Notes: generated by a model not told the origin, from the letters alone. Counted from the stretch's first letter, positions 1-7,273 are shown. The stretch: 11,634 nucleotides of DNA from Syntrophaceae bacterium (GCA_003154025.1 PMCE01000278.1:21660-33293); one strand, 5' to 3'. Numbers and translations: made by a program.

Positions 1-765
1 CTCTTGCAGATTGCCGCCCAATACCGCAAATGGAGCCGGAAAGAGGCGGAGGCCTCCTTCGCGCAGACTCTCTCCGCGGCGGAAAAAATCAGCGGCCCTT
101 ACCTCCGGGCACAGAGGCTGCTTCAGGTGGCCCAAGAATGGAAAACAATTAATCCCGGAAAAGGGAAGGAAGTCCTGGCCCGGGCGCTGGAAGAGGCCGG
201 GAAGAGCGGCACCGTGCCGCAGGATTCTATTCTTCTCCAGGTTCTCCTGACTCAGGCTGGGTGGCAGCCGGGCGAATCCGTCTCCACGGCGAAAAACGCG
301 AATTCCCCGGCTATGCGGGCCAGGGTTCTTTTGGAAGGAGCCAAGGTCCTCAAAGCCGAGTCAATCGATGAGAAGATAAAAAGTCTGGAAAAAGCGCTTC
401 TTCTGGCCCAAAGAGAAAAAAATTACCGGCTCATGGCGGAGGTGGCCGTTTCCTGGTTCTCCCTGGTTCCGCAAAAGGGTTTGGAAATCCAGGGGCAGGT
501 CGAGCCGCGGGACCTCCGGGTCAGGACCCTCCGCCGGATGGCCCATTCAACCGTCTTTCCGCTCGAGAGGGAAGGGAGGAGGCTGCTCGATCAAGCTTCG
601 GAAGACGCATCGAAAGCCGAGGGAACGACCGAAAAACTCCAACTCTTGCGGGAAATCGCGTCCGATTGGGCGGCCATCGACAAAGAAAGGGCCAAGGCCA
701 CCTACCTGAAAGCCTACCAGATTGCCGAGAGAGAGTTTCTCTCCAATCCGCAATTGCGGGACTGA
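1..765 (+). CDS. Alpha-helical repeat protein (TPR/HEAT-like), 3' part only
   Basis: The reading frame is open from base 1 to a TGA at 763-765, so the gene starts outside the window; the TTG at 4 is unlikely to be a start because it has no ribosome binding site. About 254 residues are visible. They are charged, almost cysteine-free and built from loosely repeated helix pairs of roughly 35-40 residues. The recurring pattern is LLxxIAxxW, a turn containing I or D, then AxxxLxxAxxxAE. Clear copies sit at the visible N-terminus (LLQIAAQYRKW), near residues 40-70 (RLLQVAQEWKTI) and near the C-terminus (LLREIASDWAAI). This architecture is typical of TPR/HEAT-like scaffold proteins that bind other proteins. 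No catalytic motif, signal peptide or membrane segment is visible in this part. The specific role is unknown, and the missing N-terminus could carry a signal or enzymatic domain. Confidence 0.7.
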   Translation, partial: LLQIAAQYRKWSRKEAEASFAQTLSAAEKISGPYLRAQRLLQVAQEWKTINPGKGKEVLARALEEAGKSGTVPQDSILLQVLLTQAGWQPGESVSTAKNANSPAMRARVLLEGAKVLKAESIDEKIKSLEKALLLAQREKNYRLMAEVAVSWFSLVPQKGLEIQGQVEPRDLRVRTLRRMAHSTVFPLEREGRRLLDQASEDASKAEGTTEKLQLLREIASDWAAIDKERAKATYLKAYQIAEREFLSNPQLRD

Positions 766-784
766 GGGTCACACTCAAAAAATT

Positions 785-868
785 CGTTCCTGGCTACTCG
801 TTGCTGGTTCCTCGTTCCTTGAGCCTTGAACCTTGCGCCTTTTACCTTGACCTTCTTCCTCGCTCCTC
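785..868 (+). repeat. Degenerate 7-bp tandem array (NGNNCCT type)
   Basis: From 785 the sequence falls into about nine consecutive heptamers, nearly all ending in CT. Examples are CGTTCCT at 785 and 813, TGAGCCT at 820 and TGAACCT at 827. After 848 the phase slips by one base and pyrimidine-rich units continue to about 868. The array lies between the stop of the helical-repeat gene and the acyl-CoA dehydrogenase gene. The 262-base spacer also holds a second array at 901-928 but no gene that I can support. Confidence 0.65.
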
Positions 869-900
869 TTTTTCTCCCGATTTTTGAATTTTTTCCTTAA

Positions 901-928
901 CCCGAAACTCGGAACCCGCAACCCGAAA
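901..928 (+). repeat. Degenerate 7-bp tandem array (CCCGAAA type)
   Basis: Four consecutive heptamers are visible: CCCGAAA at 901, CTCGGAA at 908, CCCGCAA at 915 and CCCGAAA at 922. The consensus differs from the array at 785 but the period is the same. It lies about 100 bases upstream of the dehydrogenase start. A T-run follows at once (931 onward). Confidence 0.65.
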
Positions 929-1014
929 CGGTTTTTTCTTCCTTCCCCCACTTGTCCGTTTTATGTTATGCTTTTCAAACCTTTATCGATCAAGAATGAT
1001 CGGCCATTCCAAGT

Positions 1015-1021
1015 AAGGAGG
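1015..1021 (+). promoter_or_regulatory. Shine-Dalgarno site that fixes the dehydrogenase start
   Basis: AAGGAGG lies six bases before the ATG at 1028. It favours this start over the in-frame ATG at 884, which would add 48 residues encoded by the repeat-containing spacer. Confidence 0.85.
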
Positions 1022-1027
1022 AAGTGC

Positions 1028-2173
1028 ATGGATTTCGAACTATCGGAAAACATAAGACTGATGCGGGATAGCGCCCGCCGTTTTGTCAAGAATGATTTGG
1101 AGTCGATTTCCCAGAAGGTGGAAGAAGAGGAAAAAATTCCGGAAAACATCGTGCAGAAGATGCGGGAGATGGGGTTTTTCGGATTGTCCATTCCCGAGGA
1201 ATATGGCGGGATGGGTCTGGGTACCCTCGGAGAATGCGTCCTGAATGAAGAGTTCGGAAAAGTGAATGCCTGTTTTCGTTCCCGGTTCGGAACCAATAAT
1301 GGCATCGGTTCCCAGGGCATTCTGATCGATGGAACTCCGGAGCAGAAAGAGAAATATCTTCCCCGGATCGCCAGCGGGGAATGGACCGCGGCTTTTGCTC
1401 TCACCGAGCCCAACGCCGGTTCGGACGCGGCCAATATCCAGACCAAGGCAGAGAAGAAAGGCGATGTATATATTCTCAACGGGTTAAAGCATTTCATCAC
1501 CAATGGAGACATTGCCGACGTATCCACGGTCATGGCGGTGACCGACAAGAGCAAAGGCCCCCGCGGGGTTACGGCCTTCATCGTGGAAAAGACCTTTCCC
1601 GGTTTTTCGGTGGGTAAAATTGATAAAAAAATGGGCGTGCACGGGAACAATACCTCGGAGCTCGTCTTCGAAGACTGCCAGGTGCCGGCGGCCAATATTG
1701 TCGGTCTGCAGGAAGGGAAAGGATTCTCCACGGCCATGAAAGTCCTGGAGAAGGGGCGGATTACCATTGCCGCCTCGTGCGTGGGGACCGCCCAGTACTG
1801 CCTGGATGTGAGCATCGCCCATGCCAAGCAGCGGGTTCAGTTCGGTAAACCCATCAGCGTCAATCAGGCGATCCAGTGGATGCTGGCGGATATGGCCATC
1901 GCTATTTACACCGGAAGGCAGATCGTCTACCACACCGCCTGGTGCCGTGATCAAAAACAGAGGGTAACCCAGCAGGCGGCGATGTGCAAAGTATATTGCA
2001 CCGAGATGGTGAACCGAGTGGCAGATTCGGCCCTTCAGATTCACGGGGGAATGGGATATATGAAGGAGTCTCCCATCGAGCGTATATACCGGGACATGCG
2101 CTTGATGCGGATCTTCGAGGGCACCTCGGAAGTGCAGCGGATGGTGATTGCCAGGGAGCTACTGAAGGACTAG
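1028..2173 (+). CDS. Acyl-CoA dehydrogenase (FAD-dependent)
   Basis: This 381-residue protein has the normal length of a soluble acyl-CoA dehydrogenase, which uses FAD to form the alpha-beta double bond of an acyl-CoA and passes electrons to electron-transfer flavoprotein. The family's first signature is at residues 123-133 (FALTEPNAGSD). The second lies at about 337-357, beginning QIHGGMGY and ending IYRDM. The catalytic base is expected at Glu364, in FEGTSEVQ, where short- and medium-chain enzymes carry it. The domain order is helical N-terminus (about 1-120), beta-barrel (about 121-235) and helical C-terminus. Substrate cannot be read from the sequence: short-chain or branched acyl-CoAs are plausible, and the YGGMG and FGTNNGIG segments are family-like but not diagnostic. 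The ThDP enzyme gene begins 106 bases downstream on the same strand. No ETF subunit gene lies in the window. Confidence 0.93.
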   Translation: MDFELSENIRLMRDSARRFVKNDLESISQKVEEEEKIPENIVQKMREMGFFGLSIPEEYGGMGLGTLGECVLNEEFGKVNACFRSRFGTNNGIGSQGILIDGTPEQKEKYLPRIASGEWTAAFALTEPNAGSDAANIQTKAEKKGDVYILNGLKHFITNGDIADVSTVMAVTDKSKGPRGVTAFIVEKTFPGFSVGKIDKKMGVHGNNTSELVFEDCQVPAANIVGLQEGKGFSTAMKVLEKGRITIAASCVGTAQYCLDVSIAHAKQRVQFGKPISVNQAIQWMLADMAIAIYTGRQIVYHTAWCRDQKQRVTQQAAMCKVYCTEMVNRVADSALQIHGGMGYMKESPIERIYRDMRLMRIFEGTSEVQRMVIARELLKD

Positions 2174-2214
2174 GCGCAAGGCGCACGGCGTAGGGTACAT
2201 GGGGGTAACGGGCA
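2173..2214 (+). repeat. Degenerate 7-bp tandem array (GGCGCAA type) touching the stop codon
   Basis: Heptamers GGCGCAA (2173), GGCGCAC (2180) and GGCGTAG (2187) follow without gaps. Weaker units continue to about 2214. The first unit shares its first G with the last base of the TAG stop of the dehydrogenase gene, so the array begins exactly where coding ends. Confidence 0.6.
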
Positions 2215-2237
2215 AGGCGCTTCCGTGTGGTTAATTC

Positions 2238-2265
2238 TATGCGCTATGCTCTCTGCTCTATGCAT
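2238..2265 (+). repeat. Degenerate 7-bp tandem array (TATGCTC type) next to a ribosome binding site
   Basis: Four adjoining heptamers are TATGCGC (2238), TATGCTC (2245), TCTGCTC (2252) and TATGCAT (2259). The array ends two bases before the G-rich Shine-Dalgarno sequence of the ThDP enzyme gene, so it would form the end of that gene's 5' leader. Confidence 0.65.
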
Positions 2266-2266
2266 T

Positions 2267-2274
2267 GGGGGGAG
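2267..2274 (+). promoter_or_regulatory. Shine-Dalgarno site for the ThDP enzyme
   Basis: GGGGGGAG lies five bases before the ATG at 2280. The in-frame TTG at 2265 overlaps this site and is therefore unlikely to be the start. Confidence 0.7.
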
Positions 2275-2279
2275 ATGGA

Positions 2280-4025
2280 ATGGCAAACCGAAAAACGTCC
2301 GGCAAGAACGCCAATGAGCCGGTCACCATTTCTGTAGATAACACCGCTCAAGCTTACCTGGAAGTCTTGCGGGACAGGGGGATCAAGTATTTCTTCGGAA
2401 ATGCCGGGACTGACTTCGCCCCGCTCATCGACGGATTCGCCCGATTTGCGGCCGAGGGGAAAGAATACCCCAGGCCGGTCCTGGTCCCCCATGAATTTAC
2501 GGCGGTGAGCATGGCCCATGGGTACGCCATGGTGACCGGCGAGCCCCAGGTGGTCATGGTCCACGTGAACGTGGGGACTTCCAACGGTCTGACGGGAGTG
2601 ATTAACGCCTCCCGCGCCAATATCCCTTTGATCTTTACCGCGGGGAGGACGCCGATCACCGAAGGGGAGGTCAAGGGAGGGCGGAACCTCCATATCCACT
2701 GGGCCCAGGAGTCTTTCGACCAGGCTTCCATGCTCCGGGAATACGTGAAATGGGATTACGAACTGCGTTGTTTTGCCCAGGTGGAGAAAGTCGTGGACCG
2801 GGCCTTGAACATTTCCATGTCCGAGCCCAAGGGCCCCGTGTACCTGAGCCTTCCCCGTGAAGTCCTGGCCGAAGAGCACGAGGAATTCACCTATACGCCC
2901 GCAGGACCCAGGATGTACGGGAAATCCGGCCCTGATGCGGAAGCCATCCGCCAGGCGGCGTTGTTGCTGAAAGATGCTGCGAACCCCCTGGTGATTACCT
3001 CCATGGGTGGCAAGAATCCCGGGGCGGTGAGGGAGCTCGTAAAACTCTGCGAAGGGATGGCGTTGCCCGTTACCATCCCCATGAGCAACCTTTACCTGAA
3101 TTTCCCCACGGACCATCCTCTACACCTGGGCTTTGACCCTATGCAGTTCCTGCCGGATGCCGATGTGATTCTGGTCATCGAATCGGACGTCCCGTGGTTT
3201 CCCCACCGGTCCAAGCCCAAACCCGGGGCGCGGGTCATCCAGATGGGGACCGATCCTTTTTTCTCCCGCTATCCCATGCGCACTTTCCCGGTGGATGTTC
3301 CTCTGGTGTGCGATCCCGAAGCCGGCTTAAGAGCTCTCCGGGAAGCTCTCGGCCCTGACTGCTCTCCGAAAAAAAAGAATATCCAAGAACGTTTTCGGAA
3401 GCTGGCCAAGGTGCACGACGCTCAAAGGGCCGCCTGGAAGGCAACGGCAGAAAGACTGAGGAAAGAATATCCCATCGATATGGAGTGGGTTTCCTACTGT
3501 GTGGGGCAGGTGAGGGATGCCGATACCGTCTTGATTAACGAATATGACCTGCGGGCGAACCAGGTTTCCATTAATGAACCGGGCACCTTTTTCGGGTCCC
3601 CCATGTCCAGCGGACTGGGATGGTCCTTCGGGGCGGCCCTGGGAGTCAAGCTGGCCAAACCCGGCTGCGTTCCCATCGTCTGCATGGGAGACGGGACCTA
3701 CCACTTCACCGCCGCCACCGCCTGCCATTTCATGGCTCAAAAGCTGCCCGTTCTGGCCGTGGTTTTCAACAACCAGTGTTGGAACGCGGTGAAAGGATCG
3801 GTCATCGATCTATACCCCAAAGGATGGGCCGTGCGGGAGAAACATTTTTCACTCAGCGACCTCGAACCAGCGCCGGCTTATGAGAAGATCGTGGAAGCCT
3901 ATGGTGGATACGGGGAGAGGGTAGAGGACCCGGATCAGATCATTCCCGCCCTGAAACGAGCCGTAAAGGCCGTGCGGCAGGAGAAGCGCCAGGCCCTTCT
4001 GAACATTATATGCAAACATCCGTAA
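2280..4025 (+). CDS. Thiamine-diphosphate-dependent enzyme, acetolactate synthase-like
   Basis: The 581-residue product has the three-domain layout of the acetolactate synthase/benzoylformate decarboxylase superfamily. The N-terminal pyrimidine-binding domain (about 15-190) contains the HEF motif with Glu72, the expected activating glutamate that contacts the cofactor's aminopyrimidine. A central domain covers about 215-370. The C-terminal diphosphate-binding domain carries the metal/ThDP motif, GDG at 470-472 and NN at 497-498. The enzyme should cleave or form a carbon-carbon bond next to a carbonyl, for example 2-oxoacid decarboxylation, carboligation or 2-hydroxyacyl-CoA lysis. Substrate residues cannot be assigned. 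True acetolactate synthase for branched amino acids is unlikely: no regulatory small subunit or ilv gene is nearby, and the spacing after the Asn pair (QCWNAVKG) is unusual. The upstream acyl-CoA dehydrogenase suggests a shared catabolic route, which is inference. Confidence 0.88.
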   Translation: MANRKTSGKNANEPVTISVDNTAQAYLEVLRDRGIKYFFGNAGTDFAPLIDGFARFAAEGKEYPRPVLVPHEFTAVSMAHGYAMVTGEPQVVMVHVNVGTSNGLTGVINASRANIPLIFTAGRTPITEGEVKGGRNLHIHWAQESFDQASMLREYVKWDYELRCFAQVEKVVDRALNISMSEPKGPVYLSLPREVLAEEHEEFTYTPAGPRMYGKSGPDAEAIRQAALLLKDAANPLVITSMGGKNPGAVRELVKLCEGMALPVTIPMSNLYLNFPTDHPLHLGFDPMQFLPDADVILVIESDVPWFPHRSKPKPGARVIQMGTDPFFSRYPMRTFPVDVPLVCDPEAGLRALREALGPDCSPKKKNIQERFRKLAKVHDAQRAAWKATAERLRKEYPIDMEWVSYCVGQVRDADTVLINEYDLRANQVSINEPGTFFGSPMSSGLGWSFGAALGVKLAKPGCVPIVCMGDGTYHFTAATACHFMAQKLPVLAVVFNNQCWNAVKGSVIDLYPKGWAVREKHFSLSDLEPAPAYEKIVEAYGGYGERVEDPDQIIPALKRAVKAVRQEKRQALLNIICKHP

Positions 4026-4057
4026 CTTTATCGGGACACGTATAATCAGAAGACGGA

Positions 4058-4083
4058 AGTGCCTAAAGTTCAGAGTGCCTAAA
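4058..4083 (+). repeat. Direct repeat AGTGCCTAAA, two copies
   Basis: AGTGCCTAAA occurs at 4058-4067 and again at 4074-4083, 16 bases apart, in the spacer between the ThDP enzyme and the DUF6599 gene. It lies just before the heptamer array at 4106. No gene fits in this 127-base spacer. Confidence 0.55.
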
Positions 4084-4105
4084 ATCGAGATTTAAAAGTT
4101 CTTAA

Positions 4106-4133
4106 CTCCGAACCCCGAATTCCGAACTCCGAA
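4106..4133 (+). repeat. Degenerate 7-bp tandem array (YYCCGAA type)
   Basis: Four perfect-phase heptamers are CTCCGAA (4106), CCCCGAA (4113), TTCCGAA (4120) and CTCCGAA (4127). Only the first two positions vary, and only between pyrimidines. A partial unit, CTT, follows. The array ends 19 bases before the DUF6599 start. Confidence 0.75.
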
Positions 4134-4152
4134 CTTGACTATGTGAGTAAAA

Positions 4153-5070
4153 ATGCGAATCTTAAGCCTGCTGATCATCCCTTTTCTTATCGTGACCTTC
4201 CCTTTGGAGATCTTTGGCCAGGAGAAAGGCAAAGTGGAACAGAAAAATACCTTGCCCCCGGAAATCTCGGGATGGAAATGGGACGGGAAGGAGAAGGCCT
4301 ACGACTCCCGGACCGTATTCGATTACATCGACGGGGCCGCGGAGATGTACCTGGCTTACGGCTTTCAGGGGCTCCGGGTCTGGCGTTATGAGAAAGCGGG
4401 CGGTCCTCCGATTTTCGTGGAGAGGTATGAGCTCGCTTCGCCGGAAGATGCTTACGGGGTCTTTTCTTATGAACATCAGGATGAACCGGTAGGGATCGGG
4501 CAGGGGTCTGAAATCGGGGGCGGATTGCTGCGCTTCTGGCAGGGGAAATATCTGATTACCGTTTATGCCGAAGGGGAGGGGAAGGGAGTCGAGGAGGCGG
4601 TCCTAAGCCTGGGAAAAGCAGTAGCGCAGGCCTTTCCGACAAGCGGAGCGGAACCTCGGATTGTTCAGCTTCTTCCCGGCAAGGAATTTGGCTTGATCGA
4701 CAGGAGCACCCGATACCTCAAGAGCCATGTCCTGCTGAACCAGCGCTTCTTTATCTCCCATGAAAATCTCTTGAGCATCAGCCGGAAGACCGAAGCGGTT
4801 TTGTCCGCTTATACCCGGGATAAACATAAGGTGCAACTTCTCCTCATCCGTTACCCGAATGCGGATGAGGCCAAATCCGCCTTACAGACTTTCAAAAAGG
4901 CCTACATGCCCGAGGCCGGGGAAAAGGATCGTTTGAAGACCGAAGACAAGAAATGGACGTTCGCCCGCCAGCAGAAAGATTACCTCATCTTAGTTTTCAG
5001 CGCCCCCACCGAATCCGACGCCGAGGTCCTAATAAAGGCAACAGAAGAAAAACTGATTGGAAACAGATAA
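4153..5070 (+). CDS. Exported DUF6599-family protein
   Basis: This 305-residue protein begins with a Sec-type signal: one basic residue (Arg2), then a hydrophobic stretch at about 3-21 followed by FGQ, a plausible cleavage zone near 22-24. There is no lipobox cysteine. Residues 56-71 read FDYIDGAAEMYLAYGF, a motif I associate with the DUF6599 family. Conserved-looking aromatic and charged positions follow, including RYELASPEDAYGVFSY at about 91-106. The biochemical function of the family is unknown to me. The protein should act in the periplasm or outside the cell. The ATG at 4153 lacks a clear Shine-Dalgarno sequence, but starts further inside would remove the signal peptide. The Tat-exported DUF362 gene follows 278 bases downstream on the same strand, which hints at a shared extracytoplasmic role. 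Confidence 0.75.
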   Translation: MRILSLLIIPFLIVTFPLEIFGQEKGKVEQKNTLPPEISGWKWDGKEKAYDSRTVFDYIDGAAEMYLAYGFQGLRVWRYEKAGGPPIFVERYELASPEDAYGVFSYEHQDEPVGIGQGSEIGGGLLRFWQGKYLITVYAEGEGKGVEEAVLSLGKAVAQAFPTSGAEPRIVQLLPGKEFGLIDRSTRYLKSHVLLNQRFFISHENLLSISRKTEAVLSAYTRDKHKVQLLLIRYPNADEAKSALQTFKKAYMPEAGEKDRLKTEDKKWTFARQQKDYLILVFSAPTESDAEVLIKATEEKLIGNR

Positions 5071-5249
5071 ACGCAGATTGTCAGGAGTCGAAAAGATGAG
5101 GCCCGGGTAAATAGTCTCCAGAGGCGTCACCCCGGCGAAAGAAGGTTTCTCTCGCCCGTTGTGCTGGAGGCCACAGGGCTTACAGGGAAAGAAAGAAATT
5201 CCCCAGAATAGAAGACCATCTCTTTCACGATATTCTTTTCCACGCCTTC

Positions 5250-5276
5250 TCTGCGAAGCCTGTGGGCTCTGCGAGA
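5250..5276 (+). repeat. 9-bp-period TCTGCG repeat, first cluster
   Basis: Three consecutive nonamers are visible: TCTGCGAAG (5250), the divergent CCTGTGGGC (5259) and TCTGCGAGA (5268). The same core recurs at 5311-5338. Confidence 0.5.
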
Positions 5277-5310
5277 GAAAGATTTTTTCATTATTGTTTT
5301 TTATTTTTGA

Positions 5311-5338
5311 TCTGCGCCGTCTGCGCAAATCTGCGTCC
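5311..5338 (+). repeat. 9/10-bp-period TCTGCG repeat, second cluster
   Basis: The core TCTGCG occurs at 5311, 5320 and 5330, giving periods of 9 and 10 bases. The cluster ends 10 bases before the DUF362 start codon, where a Shine-Dalgarno sequence would be expected but is not seen. Confidence 0.6.
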
Positions 5339-5348
5339 TATTAAAAAT

Positions 5349-6242
5349 ATGGAAAAATGGGAGAAGGTAATCACCAGGCGGGATTTTTTGCGGGGGACGG
5401 CGGCAGCCGCCCTGACTGCGGCCATGGGGGCAGGGATCCCGGTTGAGGCCAAATCCGAAGCCCAATCCAAAGTTGTCCTCATCCGCCACGCCGATGTGCT
5501 GGGAAAGCAGGGGCAAATTCAGGCGGAAATCCTTCAGTCGATGTTGGATGAAGCTGTTAAGACCCTGCTGGAAGAGAAAGAAGTCTCCCCCGCCTGGCGT
5601 AAACTGGTTATAAGTTCGGATGTGGTGGGCATCAAGAGCAACGTCTGGTGGAATATGCCGACCCCCAGGGAGCTCGAAGAAGCCATCCGGCTTCGGCTAT
5701 TGGACGCCGGGGTCTTGGAAAAGAACCTGGCCATCGATGACCGGGGTGTCCTCGAAAACCCCATCTTTAAGAAATCAACCGTCCTGATCAACGTCCGGCC
5801 TTTGAGGACCCACCACTGGTCCGGGGTCGGTACCTGCCTGAAGAACTATATCATGTTTGTTCCCGCTCCCTCCGATTACCACGACGACGGCTGTTCGCCC
5901 CTGGGAAAAATCTGGCACCTTCCAATGGTCAAGGGGAAAACCCGACTGAATATCCTCAGCGCCCTAACCCCCCAATTCTACGGAAGGGGCGCCCATTATT
6001 TTGATAAACGGTATGTCTGGCCCTACAAGGGATTGATCGTAGGGACGGACCCTGTGGCCGTGGACGCCGTGGGAGCCCGTCTTCTGCAACTCAAACGGGT
6101 TGCCTTCTTCGGTGAAGACCGTGCCCTCGATGCCACCCCGGTTCATATCACGGTGGCAGATAAGAAATATAAGCTTGGAGTCAGCGACCTGAGTCGGATT
6201 CAGGTGGTGAAGCTTGGCTGGCAGGAGAATATTCTCATCTAG
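5349..6242 (+). CDS. DUF362 protein with twin-arginine signal
   Basis: The 297-residue product begins with a Tat-type signal: TRRDFLRG at 9-16, an alanine-rich hydrophobic segment at about 17-30, and a possible cleavage site after VEA (about 32-34). The mature part matches the DUF362 family, with VGIKSNVWW near 93-101, GTCLKNYIMF at 161-170 and the C-terminal hallmark GTDPVAVDAVGA at 232-243. Some family members are fused to ferredoxin domains, but this one has no 4Fe-4S cysteine pattern. Tat export implies folding, perhaps with a cofactor, before transport to the periplasm. The ATG at 5349 is chosen over one 29 codons upstream because the Tat motif then sits at the N-terminus; the upstream part is encoded by the TCTGCG repeat region. 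No Shine-Dalgarno sequence is visible, so translation may be weak or leaderless. The molecular function is unknown. Confidence 0.85.
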   Translation: MEKWEKVITRRDFLRGTAAAALTAAMGAGIPVEAKSEAQSKVVLIRHADVLGKQGQIQAEILQSMLDEAVKTLLEEKEVSPAWRKLVISSDVVGIKSNVWWNMPTPRELEEAIRLRLLDAGVLEKNLAIDDRGVLENPIFKKSTVLINVRPLRTHHWSGVGTCLKNYIMFVPAPSDYHDDGCSPLGKIWHLPMVKGKTRLNILSALTPQFYGRGAHYFDKRYVWPYKGLIVGTDPVAVDAVGARLLQLKRVAFFGEDRALDATPVHITVADKKYKLGVSDLSRIQVVKLGWQENILI

Positions 6243-6341
6243 CGTTACGGCTGCCCCTTTGATCTTTCAAACGATAGCCACCGGCTTAAAAAGGCTGTCA
6301 TGCGAGGAAGGGGCGATGCGGCAATCCCGCCAGGGCAGGAT

Positions 6342-6362
6342 GAAGGAACGACCTTCCTTTTT
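6342..6362 (+). terminator. Possible intrinsic terminator after the DUF362 gene
   Basis: AAGGAA (6343-6348) and TTCCTT (6354-6359) form a six-pair stem around a five-base loop, followed by further T residues. The stem is short and only moderately GC-rich, so the call is tentative. It lies 100 bases after the DUF362 stop, in a 194-base spacer with no other supported feature. Confidence 0.4.
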
Positions 6363-6436
6363 GTGACTACTCATTTCATTCGTTCGCTATAACAACCGAC
6401 CTTCGCCAACCGATCGGTACGGGGGAGGGGAGAGTT

Positions 6437-7273
6437 ATGGAAGAACAAAAGAAATGGATTCTCATCGGTGTGCTGGTCTTGGTGTTAATCCTTTGCGCCG
6501 CAGGGGGGATCTATTGGTATTCTAAGCGCCCGGCAAAGGCTCCCCCGGAGGTGGCGAAGGTCGAGGAGCCAACGACTCCCCCCGCGGGAGTAAAACCAGG
6601 GGAAGAAAAGGAGTCTCCGGCTCAACCCCCCGTCAAACTGCCGAGCCTCGACCAGAGTGATGATTTTATACGCCAGGCACTAAAAAGCCTGTCTACCCAC
6701 GGAAAAATAACCGACTGGCTGAAGAGCAAAAACATCATCCGGGTCATGACCGCGGCCATCGATAACATCGCCGCGGGAAAGAGTCCCCGGGCTCACCTTG
6801 GATTTCTGTTCCAGGGACAGGTATTCCCCATAAATGAAAAAGCGGACAAGATTTACCTGGACCCCAAAGGATATGAGCGGTATGACCTGCTGGCCGATGC
6901 CTTCGTTTCCTTGAACACCGGCAGGACCATCCAGGCCTACGAAAAGGCGAAGCCGCTTTTGCAGGATGCCTACCGGGAGTTGGGATACCCCCAGAAGGAT
7001 TTCCAGGCAACCCTAATCCAGGCCATTCAAAAAGTTCTCGAAGCGCCGATCGTGGAAAAAGAGATTCTGCTGAAGGAGGAAGGAAAAGGGGTCAACTATC
7101 TCTATGTCGATGAGGGTTTGGAGGGGCTGAATGAGGTCCAGAAACACATGCTCCGCATGGGCCCCAAGAACACCCGCAAAATTCAGCAAAAGTTGCGAGA
7201 AATGGCCCTGGCTTTGGGAGTTCCCGAATCCCAACTTCCCCAACCGAAAGCCTATACCGCGCGGTCGAAATAA
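6437..7273 (+). CDS. Membrane-anchored DUF3014 protein
   Basis: This 278-residue protein has one N-terminal transmembrane helix (about 8-28) with a short KK-containing cytoplasmic tail. A Pro/Glu/Lys-rich linker (about 31-67) and a DUF3014 domain (about 68-265) follow, the domain presumably in the periplasm. Family hallmarks are LPSLDQSDDFIRQAL at 68-82, the IDN segment near 108-110, YERYDLLADAFVSL at 146-159, AYEKAKPLLQDAYRELGYP at 167-185 and LRMGPKNTRKIQ at 239-250. The ATG at 6437 follows a purine-rich site, GGGGAG at 6427-6432. The family's function is unknown; the layout suggests an envelope-anchored binding or scaffold domain. A degenerate second copy of residues about 231-278 lies at 8219-8386, beyond the oxidoreductase gene. 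Confidence 0.88.
   Translation: MEEQKKWILIGVLVLVLILCAAGGIYWYSKRPAKAPPEVAKVEEPTTPPAGVKPGEEKESPAQPPVKLPSLDQSDDFIRQALKSLSTHGKITDWLKSKNIIRVMTAAIDNIAAGKSPRAHLGFLFQGQVFPINEKADKIYLDPKGYERYDLLADAFVSLNTGRTIQAYEKAKPLLQDAYRELGYPQKDFQATLIQAIQKVLEAPIVEKEILLKEEGKGVNYLYVDEGLEGLNEVQKHMLRMGPKNTRKIQQKLREMALALGVPESQLPQPKAYTARSK

Larger units (their letters stand above)
5071..5348. other. Repeat-rich spacer with no supported gene
   Basis: This spacer of 278 bases separates two same-strand genes. Short open frames exist on both strands, but their products are low-complexity (poly-Arg/Lys, poly-Phe) and match nothing I recognise. The nonamer ACGCAGATT at 5071-5079, right after the DUF6599 stop, has its exact reverse complement AATCTGCGT at 5328-5336 near the other end. 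Between them are TCTGCG-based repeats and A/T-rich runs (5281-5310). It resembles a degraded repeat element more than a gene. Confidence 0.5.

Noticed and set aside
961..1827. Long open frame on the minus strand opposite the acyl-CoA dehydrogenase gene
   Set aside because: It lies antisense to a clear family gene, has no ribosome binding site and its product shows no recognisable motif; it is a codon-use shadow.
2244..3116. Long open frame on the minus strand opposite the ThDP enzyme gene
   Set aside because: The His/Gly-rich product has no family features and lies fully antisense to a convincing enzyme gene.
5029..5328. Minus-strand open frame of 99 codons in the repeat-rich spacer
   Set aside because: Its poly-basic and aromatic low-complexity product comes from A/T runs and TCTGCG repeats; no start signal or family match is visible.
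6243..6436. Possible riboswitch (c-di-GMP-I or fluoride type) before the DUF3014 gene
   Set aside because: A GCCACCGG stretch and GGCGATG recall those classes, but the rest of their conserved cores and pairing elements are absent.
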